DNA of 6,456 bases from Acidobacteriota bacterium. GTDB taxonomy: Bacteria; Acidobacteriota; Holophagae; Thermotomaculales; Thermotomaculaceae. The notes under the pieces are model-generated. The model was not told the DNA's origin. It ran no database searches and saw only the letters and a program-made list of their open reading frames with translations. Below, in pieces: positions 1 through 6,456 of the stretch. Both the position numbers and the translations under genes were made by a program. The first letter of the stretch is position 1. Each line of letters begins with the position of its first letter. The stretch is taken from positions 1 to 6,456 of the forward strand of contig JAMOUY010000214.1 in NCBI GenBank assembly GCA_027067895.1, read 5' to 3'.

Positions 1-2
1 GC

Positions 3-284
3 GAATTGGACACCGCTCCCAAGCCTGTTTACAGGGAAAAAATAGTTTTAAATCCCAGTTGGAGACTTCCGAGAGGTGCCAAAGTTCTTGTAATGGCATT
101 GATAGGCGTTGACGGAAGCGTTGAAGAGGTAAAGGTTATTAGAAAGATTAAACCTCCAACACCTCATTCAAGGCTTGCGGAAAAAAGAATTGTCAATGCA
201 GTGAAAAAATGGAAATTTACACCGCCTATGAAGGACGGCGTACCTGTAAAAACTTGGATTCCGATTACAATACCGGTTAGATAA
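3..284 (+). CDS. TonB C-terminal domain protein, 3' end only (5' truncated by window edge)
   Basis: The reading frame is open from the first bases and ends at TAA 282-284, giving the last 93 residues of a longer protein; the TTG at 6-8 is an internal Leu codon rather than a convincing start. Visible residues about 10-85 match the TonB C-terminal fold: a beta segment (VLVMALIGVDGSVEEVKVI, residues 28-46) with the typical DG turn at 37-38, then a helix ending in AVKKWKFTPPMKDG (66-79), the signature W-x-F-x-P motif followed by a basic residue and G. Domains of this kind link an inner-membrane energy source to outer-membrane receptors, or occur as end domains of other envelope proteins. The N-terminal part that would tell true TonB (one membrane anchor, Pro-rich spacer) from another TonB-domain protein is outside the window. 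It shows no functional tie to the ATP synthase genes that follow, except that proton motive force drives TonB. Confidence 0.85.
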   Translation, partial: ELDTAPKPVYREKIVLNPSWRLPRGAKVLVMALIGVDGSVEEVKVIRKIKPPTPHSRLAEKRIVNAVKKWKFTPPMKDGVPVKTWIPITIPVR

Positions 285-325
285 AAATAAAGTTTTGATG
301 CTTGATAAAATCGGGATGTTATGAT

Positions 326-344
326 AATTTTAATTGATAAAATT
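326..344. repeat. 7-bp inverted repeat in the operon leader
   Basis: AATTTTA at 326-332 is the reverse complement of TAAAATT at 338-344, around the 5-nt centre ATTGA. It overlaps or directly follows the candidate -10 elements, where an operator could sit. In DNA this AT-rich such a repeat can also arise by chance, and as an RNA hairpin it would be weak (A-U pairs only). Confidence 0.35.
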
Positions 345-348
345 TGAG

Positions 349-353
349 TGGGG
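349..353 (+). promoter_or_regulatory. Ribosome binding site deciding the b' start
   Basis: TGGGG, preceded by GAG at 346-348, lies 5 nt before ATG 359. It is only a moderate match to the Shine-Dalgarno sequence. It favours ATG 359 over the in-frame TTG at 344, which has no purine-rich site ahead of it. Confidence 0.5.
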
Positions 354-358
354 TTGCT

Positions 359-817
359 ATGGAAAGTTTTATGAAAACTCTGCCCGGTCCTATGCAGATT
401 AATGAGTCTTTTATTGTTATTGCTATTATTTTTCTTGTTTTTTACTTTCTTCTAAAAAAGTTTTACGTAAATCCCTTTCTTGAAATTATTGAGGAGAGGG
501 AAGGGAAAATTGTTGGTGCGGAAAACAGGTTTAAAGAGGTTGAGGACTATTACAGGGAAAAAATGAAGCAATATGAAGAAGAGATTAAAAAGGCAAGGAT
601 TGAGGCAAATGCGTTAAGGGAGAGATTGATTGAAGAAGCGAAAGGGGAAAGAGAGAGAATCGTTACCCATGCAAAATTGTCTGCCAAAGAAGTTGTTGAA
701 AAATCCCACAAAGAGATTGACTCTTCTCTTAAAACCGAATTGAAGGAAGCGGAAAAGTACGTGTCATCCATTGCCAAATTAATTGTTGAAAAAATACTTG
801 GAAGGAAATCGGCATGA
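359..817 (+). CDS. atpF: F0F1 ATP synthase subunit b' (first b-type stator subunit)
   Basis: Peripheral-stalk subunit, 152 residues from ATG 359. It anchors in the membrane and runs up the side of F1 to hold delta and the alpha3-beta3 ring still while gamma turns. A short polar N-terminus is followed by one hydrophobic segment at about residues 17-32, then the family's membrane-exit pattern (KKFYVNPFLEIIEEREGKI, 33-51). The remainder is a Lys/Glu/Ala-rich coiled coil to the C-terminus. There is no signal peptide, unlike the next gene. An in-frame TTG at 344 would add five residues but lacks a ribosome binding site; ATG 371 is a further, shorter option. The stop overlaps the next start by 4 bp (ATGA, 814-817), implying translational coupling. 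It is called b' because it comes first of two b genes and its C-terminal half is less typical; in Desulfobacterota this position is often named atpX or atpF2. Family assignment is firm; the b versus b' label is less so. Confidence 0.88.
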   Translation: MESFMKTLPGPMQINESFIVIAIIFLVFYFLLKKFYVNPFLEIIEEREGKIVGAENRFKEVEDYYREKMKQYEEEIKKARIEANALRERLIEEAKGERERIVTHAKLSAKEVVEKSHKEIDSSLKTELKEAEKYVSSIAKLIVEKILGRKSA

Positions 818-1371
818 CGGTTAAAAAAAGTTTTAAAGTAATACCATTTCTGTTTTTTTCATTCCTTATTTTTGCTTCGGAAGGAGGCTCATTGTGGTCG
901 CCGACAATTTTGCTGATAGGCCATATTTTCAATTTCGTGGTCTTTGTTTTTGTCCTTTATTATCTGCTTAAAAATCCTATAAAAGAGGCTTTTAGAAACC
1001 AAAGAATAGCCTTGATAAAAAAACTTGAAGAAGCGGAGAAAAAAGAGAAAGAATCCGAAAGAAAATTGAAAGAAATTGAAGACAGAATGGCGGGACTTAA
1101 AGACGAGATTGAGGCTATTCTGAAAAAAACGGACGATATTGCAAACAAAGAAAAGGAAAAAATCATTGCAAAGGCCAAGGAAGAAGCGGAGAAGATTAAA
1201 AAGATGGCTGATATCGCCATTGAAAACAAAATTAAACAGGCCAAAGCGGAATTGAAAAAGTATATGGCCGAACTTGCCTCTCAAAAGGCGGAAGAAATGA
1301 TTAAAAATACAATAACGGAAAAAGATATTGACGGAACTATTGAAAAATATTTCAGTGAATTGGAGGGCTAA
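814..1371 (+). CDS. atpF: F0F1 ATP synthase subunit b with leader-like N-terminus
   Basis: Second b-type stator subunit, 185 residues, expected to pair with b' as a heterodimeric peripheral stalk. The start ATG 814 overlaps the preceding stop and has GGAAGGAAA at 800-808, with its AAGGAA core 6 nt upstream. Residues 4-8 are basic (KKSFK), residues 9-21 are hydrophobic, and a possible cleavage site follows at FAS/EGG (20-25). A second hydrophobic segment at about 31-52 is the usual b membrane anchor, leading into YLLKNPIKEAF. Residues 65-150 form a very Lys/Glu-rich coiled coil. The end has the typical b pattern: a helix with AELASQKAEEMI, then short acidic residues and FSELEG. The extra leader makes it longer than the roughly 156-residue E. 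coli b. Similar signal-like extensions are known in b subunits of Desulfobacterota. Whether the leader is cleaved or kept as a second membrane helix cannot be decided from sequence. TAA 1369-1371 touches the atpH start. Confidence 0.9.
   Translation: MTVKKSFKVIPFLFFSFLIFASEGGSLWSPTILLIGHIFNFVVFVFVLYYLLKNPIKEAFRNQRIALIKKLEEAEKKEKESERKLKEIEDRMAGLKDEIEAILKKTDDIANKEKEKIIAKAKEEAEKIKKMADIAIENKIKQAKAELKKYMAELASQKAEEMIKNTITEKDIDGTIEKYFSELEG
1362..1367 (+). promoter_or_regulatory. Ribosome binding site deciding the TTG start of atpH
   Basis: GGAGGG lies inside the last codons of atpF, 4 nt before TTG 1372. It is among the strongest Shine-Dalgarno matches in the window and there is no in-frame ATG nearby, so the rare TTG start is well supported. 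The short spacing and TTG may hold delta synthesis down. Confidence 0.7.
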
Positions 1372-1917
1372 TTGATTGACAAATCCGTTGTAAACAAGTA
1401 TGCCAAAACCCTTTCCATACTAATGTCGGAGGAAAAAAATCCCGAAAAAGTTTTTGAGGATTTCTTCTCAATCGCCAATGCTTTAAGCGGAGAGGAAAAA
1501 TCGGTAAAGTTTTTCCTTAACCCTTCGGTGTCAAAGAAGGTTAAAGTTGAAAAACTTCAATCGTTTCTTGACAAAGTGGAAATTGGGGAAAAATACAAAA
1601 AATTTCTGACAAAAGTTATTCTGAACAATAGATTTAAAATTCTCTATTACCTTATGCCGGCTACAAAAAGGTTTCTTTATGAAGCCTTGGGCATAGTTGA
1701 AGTTAACCTTACCGTACCGAAGCCTATCTCAAAGCAGATTGAAAAGAAATTTGTTGACGTGTTTGAAAAGAAAAGCGGTAAAAAGGTGAAACTCAACGTC
1801 AGTGTTGACAAAGAAATCATCGGCGGTGCGGTTGCAAAAATGGGGAGTTTATTGATTGACGGAAGTGTAAAAACAAAGATTTTGAAAATAAAAGAAAAAC
1901 TTACAGGGGAGTTGTAA
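1372..1917 (+). CDS. atpH: F0F1 ATP synthase subunit delta
   Basis: Delta (OSCP family), 181 residues, a typical length. It caps the alpha3-beta3 head and joins it to the C-termini of the b/b' stalk. The N-terminal helical domain begins with VVNKYAKTLSILM (6-18), the family's conserved opening that binds alpha N-termini. The C-terminal part carries the diagnostic pattern DKEIIGGAVAKMGSLLIDGS (146-165), followed by a final basic helix. The start is TTG directly after the atpF stop, backed by GGAGGG at 1362-1367; the next in-frame Met is at residue 18, inside a conserved helix, and would remove part of the domain. The stop TAA 1915-1917 directly precedes the atpA ATG. Asn and Tyr codons here are mixed, while atpA onward prefers AAC and TAC, which fits lower expression of the one-copy stalk subunit. 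Confidence 0.95.
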   Translation: MIDKSVVNKYAKTLSILMSEEKNPEKVFEDFFSIANALSGEEKSVKFFLNPSVSKKVKVEKLQSFLDKVEIGEKYKKFLTKVILNNRFKILYYLMPATKRFLYEALGIVEVNLTVPKPISKQIEKKFVDVFEKKSGKKVKLNVSVDKEIIGGAVAKMGSLLIDGSVKTKILKIKEKLTGEL

Positions 1918-3435
1918 ATGACGCTTAAAGCAGAAGAAATCAGTAAGATTCTTGTAAAGCAATTGGAAGGCGTTGAAGCCGAGTTGAATCTTGCGGAAGT
2001 AGGTTCCGTTATCTCGGTTGGAGACGGAATCGCAAAGGTTTACGGCCTTGAAAGAGCGATGGCCGGAGAACTTGTTTTCTTTCCGAGAAACAAACTTTAC
2101 GGAATGGTTTTTAACCTTGAAGAAGACAGTGTCGGTGTCGTTTTATTCGGTGAATCGTCCCTTGTAAAAGAAGGCGACGAAGTAAACAGGACAAAGAGAA
2201 TTTTGTCCGTTCCTGTCGGAGATGCACTTATCGGAAGAGTTGTTAACCCTCTTGGAGAGCCTCTTGACGATAAAGGCGCGATTGAAAACGACGGTTTTTA
2301 TCCCGTTGAAAGAATTGCCCCCGGAATTATTGAGAGAAAATCGGTTCACGAGCCTTTACAGACAGGTTTAAAGGCGATTGACTCGATGATTCCCATCGGA
2401 AGAGGGCAGAGGGAGTTGATTATCGGAGACAGGAAAACCGGTAAAACAGCCGTTGCCATAGATACAATAATCAATCAGAGAGGACAGGACGTTATCTGTA
2501 TCTACGTTGCAGTCGGACAGAAGCAGTCCACCGTTGCTCAGGTTGTTAAAAAGTTGGAAGAAGAAGGGGCAATGGATTACACAATCGTTGTTTCGGCATC
2601 CGCGTCCGAGCCCGCTCCCTTGCTTTACCTTGCGCCTTATGCAGGTTGCGCAATGGGAGAATACTTTATGCATAGAGGACAGCATGTTTTAATCGTTTAC
2701 GATGATTTGTCAAAGCATGCTGCGGCATACAGAGAGATTTCGCTTCTTTTGAGGAGACCGCCGGGAAGAGAGGCCTATCCCGGAGACGTTTTCTATCTAC
2801 ATTCAAGACTTCTTGAAAGAGCGGCAAAACTTTCCGACGAAAAGGGAGCAGGTTCAATAACCGCGCTTCCCATAATTGAAACTCAGGCGGGAGACGTTTC
2901 CGCTTATATTCCGACAAACGTAATTTCAATTACCGACGGACAGATTTACCTTGAAACAGACCTTTTCCATTCAGGCGTAAGGCCTGCCGTTAACGTCGGT
3001 CTTTCCGTTTCAAGGGTTGGAGGTTCGGCTCAGATTAAGGCGATGAAAAAGGTTGCCGGAACATTGAGGCTTGACCTTGCGCAGTACAGGGAACTTGCCG
3101 CATTTGCTCAATTCGGCTCAGACCTTGACGCTGCAACCCAGAAGCAGTTGACAAGGGGCGCAAGACTTGTTGAAATCTTGAAACAGCCTCAATATTCGCC
3201 TCTGCCTGTTGAAAAACAGGTTGTCATAATCTATGCCGGAACAAACGGCTATCTTGACGATTTGCCCCTTGAAAAGATAAAAGACTTTGAAGAGGGACTT
3301 TACAGATTTATTGAAAACAACTATCCGGAAATCTTTTCCGAAATAGTTGAGAAAAAGGATTTAAGCGAAGAATTGAAAGAAAAAATGAATAAAGCCATAG
3401 AGGAATTTAAAAAAGAATTTGTTAGCGGGAACTAA
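1918..3435 (+). CDS. atpA: F0F1 ATP synthase subunit alpha
   Basis: Non-catalytic nucleotide-binding subunit of F1, 505 residues, three copies alternating with beta. Regions in order: an N-terminal helix that binds delta, the beta-barrel domain (about 25-95, with [12 protein letters not shown]), the nucleotide-binding domain, and a C-terminal helical domain. The P-loop is GDRKTGKT at 170-177 (Lys176, Thr177), the Walker B region is [13 protein letters not shown] with the Asp pair 262-263, and the arginine finger that reaches into the beta site is Arg366 in [16 protein letters not shown] and the segment with [22 protein letters not shown] are also intact. It lacks the roughly 10-residue insertion after LLERAA that E. 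coli carries, as is usual outside the enterics. AGGGGA at 1905-1910 sits 7 nt before ATG. No truncation or missing key residue is seen. Codon choice is biased to AAC, GAC, TAC and GGA, consistent with high expression. Confidence 0.99.
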   Translation: MTLKAEEISKILVKQLEGVEAELNLAEVGSVISVGDGIAKVYGLERAMAGELVFFPRNKLYGMVFNLEEDSVGVVLFGESSLVKEGDEVNRTKRILSVPVGDALIGRVVNPLGEPLDDKGAIENDGFYPVERIAPGIIERKSVHEPLQTGLKAIDSMIPIGRGQRELIIGDRKTGKTAVAIDTIINQRGQDVICIYVAVGQKQSTVAQVVKKLEEEGAMDYTIVVSASASEPAPLLYLAPYAGCAMGEYFMHRGQHVLIVYDDLSKHAAAYREISLLLRRPPGREAYPGDVFYLHSRLLERAAKLSDEKGAGSITALPIIETQAGDVSAYIPTNVISITDGQIYLETDLFHSGVRPAVNVGLSVSRVGGSAQIKAMKKVAGTLRLDLAQYRELAAFAQFGSDLDAATQKQLTRGARLVEILKQPQYSPLPVEKQVVIIYAGTNGYLDDLPLEKIKDFEEGLYRFIENNYPEIFSEIVEKKDLSEELKEKMNKAIEEFKKEFVSGN

Positions 3436-3437
3436 TT

Positions 3438-4298
3438 ATGGCTGCTATACACATACTACGAAGAAGGATTAAAAGTGTAAAAAACACGCGGCAGATAACA
3501 AGGGCTATGAAACTTGTTGCCGCGGCAAAGATGAAAAAGGCGCAGGAAAGGGTTTACAACGCAAGGCCTTATGCAAGAAAGTTGCAGGAATTAATTCAAA
3601 ACATTGCAACAAGGATAGACATTAAGGCTCACCCCCTTCTTGAAGCAAGGGAAGAAAAAAAGATTAAACTTGTTGTTGTAACTGCCGACAGAGGCCTTTG
3701 CGGAGCGTTTAACGCAAACGTAATCAAAAAAGCGACGGCTTTTTTAAACGAGCACAAGGCTGACAAAGAGATTTACCTTGACTTTGTCGGAAGAAAAGGC
3801 GCCGAATACTTTAAGAAAAAGTGGGACAAAAAAGACAGAACGGTTTTGGGGCTTTTCAACAAGTTTGACTCAACAATTGCCGAAAAAATAGCCCACGATT
3901 TGCTTGAAGACTTTGTTGAAAAAAGATACGACGCAATTTACTTTGTTTACAACGAATTTAAATCCGTTCTTCAACAAAATTTGGTTGTTGAAAAACTTCT
4001 CCCCATTGAGCACGGAGATTTTGCGGTTGAAGAATCGGAAGAGCCTCTTGTTGAGCATATTTTTGAGCCTTCAATTGAAGAGGTGTTAAACGAGTTGTTG
4101 CCGTTGCACGTAAAAACCCAGGTTTACAGAATTTTGATTGAATCAAACGCAGCGGAATTTGCGGCAAGAATGACTGCAATGGACGCCGCAACCAACAATG
4201 CGACGGAGATGATTGACAAACTTACCCTTACAATGAACAAGATAAGGCAGGCCGCTATCACCAAGGAAATTATTGAGGTTGTAAGCGGCGCAGAAGTG

Positions 4299-4307
<9 letters not shown>
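3438..4307 (+). CDS. atpG: F0F1 ATP synthase subunit gamma
   Basis: Central rotor shaft, 289 residues, a normal bacterial length. The N-terminal helix (LRRRIKSVKNTRQITRAMKL, 7-26) and the C-terminal helix (about 237-285, with ARMTAMDAATNNA at 243-255 and RQAAITKEI at 270-278) form the antiparallel coiled coil that turns inside alpha3-beta3. Between them is the Rossmann-like domain with TADRGLCGAFN at 82-92. There is no sign of the cysteine-containing regulatory insertion known from chloroplast gamma. The middle part (about 105-225) is more divergent and charged, as is common. ATG 3438 follows the atpA stop by 2 nt, with AGCGGGA at 3424-3430 as a moderate ribosome binding site. The stop codon lies in the centre of a 14-bp AT palindrome (4299-4312). 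Confidence 0.98.
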
Positions 4308-5735
<1,428 letters not shown>

Positions 5736-5739
5736 TACC

Positions 5740-6147
5740 ATGGCTGAAACTATTCATTTCAGTCTTGTTACGCCAGAGAGAAGCGTTTTTGAGGTTGAAG
5801 TAAGGGAGGTCACCATTCCCGCTTACAAAGGGGAGATGCAGGTTTTACCCTTGCATACCCCTTACTTTGCAAAATTGGGAATAGGGATTTTGAGTTTTAC
5901 CGATATTACCGGGGAAGTGAAAAAACTTGCGGTAACAGGCGGATTTGTTGAAGTTTTGCCCCACAAAGTTACCATGCTTTGCAGGACTGCCGAATTGCCG
6001 GAAGAAATTGATACCGAAAGGGCAATGGAGGCGTTGAAGAGGGCAAAACAGAGGCTTGAACATCCGGACGACCATACCGACATAGACAGGGCGAGAGCGG
6101 CTTTAATGAGGGCAATGACAAGGCTGAAACTTGTCGGAAAAATGTAA
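5740..6147 (+). CDS. atpC: F0F1 ATP synthase subunit epsilon
   Basis: Epsilon, 135 residues, sits at the foot of gamma and touches the c-ring; it couples rotation and can brake ATP hydrolysis. Residues 1-82 form the beta-sandwich (HFSLVTPERSVFEVEV, then LAVTGGFVEVLPHKVTML at 63-80). Residues 90-132 supply the two C-terminal helices, so the inhibitory part is complete. IDTERA (90-95) fits the I/L-D-x-x-R-A motif of ATP-binding epsilon subunits; Glu85, Arg101, Arg124 and Arg128 align by eye with residues implicated in ATP binding in Bacillus PS3 epsilon. The usual loop pattern around LPGH reads GEMQVLPLHTP (31-41), with Gln34 and Leu38 where many relatives have Gly. ATG 5740 follows the atpD stop by 4 nt; GAAGGA at 5727-5732 gives 7-nt spacing. 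Last gene before the terminator. Confidence 0.96.
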   Translation: MAETIHFSLVTPERSVFEVEVREVTIPAYKGEMQVLPLHTPYFAKLGIGILSFTDITGEVKKLAVTGGFVEVLPHKVTMLCRTAELPEEIDTERAMEALKRAKQRLEHPDDHTDIDRARAALMRAMTRLKLVGKM

Positions 6148-6181
6148 TATCCAAAAAAACAAAATATAGATAATATCGCTC

Positions 6182-6208
6182 AGCCGGGAAATTCCCGGCT
6201 TTTTTTTA
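6182..6208 (+). terminator. Rho-independent terminator of the ATP synthase operon
   Basis: AGCCGGGAA (6182-6190) pairs perfectly with TTCCCGGCT (6192-6200). The practical hairpin is a 7-8 bp stem with a 3-5 nt loop, GC-rich in its core, followed at once by a run of eight T (6200-6207). It starts 35 nt after the atpC stop. The other strand has no adjacent T-run, so it should act only on + strand transcription. Confidence 0.95.
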
Positions 6209-6456
6209 TTTTTAAAAAAATCTTTGCTTTTTGACTTTTTCCCTATTTTTCAAAATCATTTTAAAACAAATTTTTTTAAATTCATTTTCCCAAAAATAGT
6301 TTTTTCCGAAAAAAGGAATTTGCTTTTCTTTTGAAATTAGCCGTGTTTTTTATCCGTTTTTTAATCCAAATTCCATGCAATTTATCTTTTTTTCTTTTAA
6401 ATTTTGCAAGTTAACCCATACAAAAACAATCGGTTTTGGGATTTGATGTAAAGTTT
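6209..6456. other. T-rich intergenic region without recognisable gene
   Basis: About 250 bases made largely of T-runs on the + strand broken by short A-runs. No reading frame of useful length with a ribosome binding site is seen on either strand, and no tRNA-like or GC-rich hairpin structure. Minor items: six T and six A around CCG at 6300-6314, and on the minus strand TTGCAA (6404-6409) with GATAAA (6381-6386) at 17-nt spacing, a poor promoter match. The next gene presumably starts beyond the window. Confidence 0.6.

Larger units (their letters stand above)
285..358 (+). promoter_or_regulatory. Operon leader with candidate promoter
   Basis: This 74-base AT-rich gap separates the TonB-domain gene from the ATP synthase genes and is the only place in the window where an operon promoter would be expected. 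It holds TTGATA at 302-307 with GATAAT at 323-328 (15-nt spacer) and TTGATG at 295-300 with TATGAT at 320-325 (19-nt spacer). Both resemble sigma-70 hexamers but have off-optimal spacing. No GC-rich terminator is visible after the upstream gene, so read-through from it cannot be excluded. The hexamers are seen; promoter activity is inference. Confidence 0.3.

Noticed and set aside
344..358. TTG start for b' adding five residues
   Set aside because: No purine-rich site precedes TTG 344, while ATG 359 has GAG-TGGGG at suitable distance.
889..1284. 131-codon open frame on the minus strand
   Set aside because: It is antisense to atpF. The Phe/Leu-rich product is what the complement of Lys/Glu-rich coiled-coil codons gives, and no ribosome binding site or family likeness is seen.
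2368..2685. 105-codon open frame on the minus strand
   Set aside because: It is antisense to the conserved nucleotide-binding part of atpA, with no start signal or recognisable domain.
6300..6314. T6-CCG-A6 inverted repeat as a second terminator
   Set aside because: The stem would be A-U pairs only with a 3-nt loop and lacks a following T-run, so it is unlikely to terminate; such repeats are expected in this composition.
6381..6409. Minus-strand promoter TTGCAA-17-GATAAA
   Set aside because: The -10 match is poor, no minus-strand gene follows, and similar hexamers are common in AT-rich sequence.

Overview
This window holds a nearly complete F1-side ATP synthase operon on the + strand. It encodes seven consecutive subunits: a b'-type stator subunit, a second b subunit with a leader-like N-terminus, then delta, alpha, gamma, beta and epsilon. 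Before the operon lies the 3' end of a TonB-family gene. After it come a strong intrinsic terminator and about 250 bases of T-rich DNA without a recognisable gene.

Layout. Positions 3-284 are the last 93 codons of a protein ending in a TonB C-terminal domain. Positions 285-358 are an AT-rich leader with weak promoter-like hexamers, a 10-bp direct repeat and a 7-bp inverted repeat. Positions 359-5735 carry six genes packed almost without gaps: a 4-bp overlap between b' and b, no spacing at b/delta and delta/alpha, 2 nt at alpha/gamma and 15 nt at gamma/beta. A further 4 nt separate beta from epsilon (5740-6147). Each internal gene has a Shine-Dalgarno sequence inside or next to the end of the preceding gene, so translation is probably coupled. 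A GC-rich hairpin with a T-run at 6182-6208 ends the unit.

How the genes work together. Alpha3-beta3-gamma-epsilon form the catalytic and rotary F1 head. b and b' form a peripheral stalk that holds delta on top of F1 and anchors it to the membrane. The membrane rotor and channel genes (atpE for c, atpB for a) and atpI are not in the window, and the upstream neighbour is unrelated. The F0 genes a and c must therefore be elsewhere in the genome. This split layout with paired b genes is known from Desulfobacterota (formerly Deltaproteobacteria) and some other diderm phyla.

Organism. The TonB domain indicates a diderm (Gram-negative-type) bacterium. Coding DNA is moderately AT-rich, arginine is almost always AGA/AGG, and the proteins are rich in Lys and Glu, which suggests a thermophile. 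The split operon, the b'/b pair and these features would fit a thermophilic Acidobacteriota or Desulfobacterota-like organism. That placement is inference from memory of such genomes, not something the window proves.

I found no undescribed system here. The points worth a second look are modest: the leader-like N-terminus of the second b subunit, the conserved ATP-sensing residues in epsilon together with substitutions in its usual loop motif, a TTG start for delta, an AT palindrome at the beta ribosome-binding site, and repeats in the operon leader.
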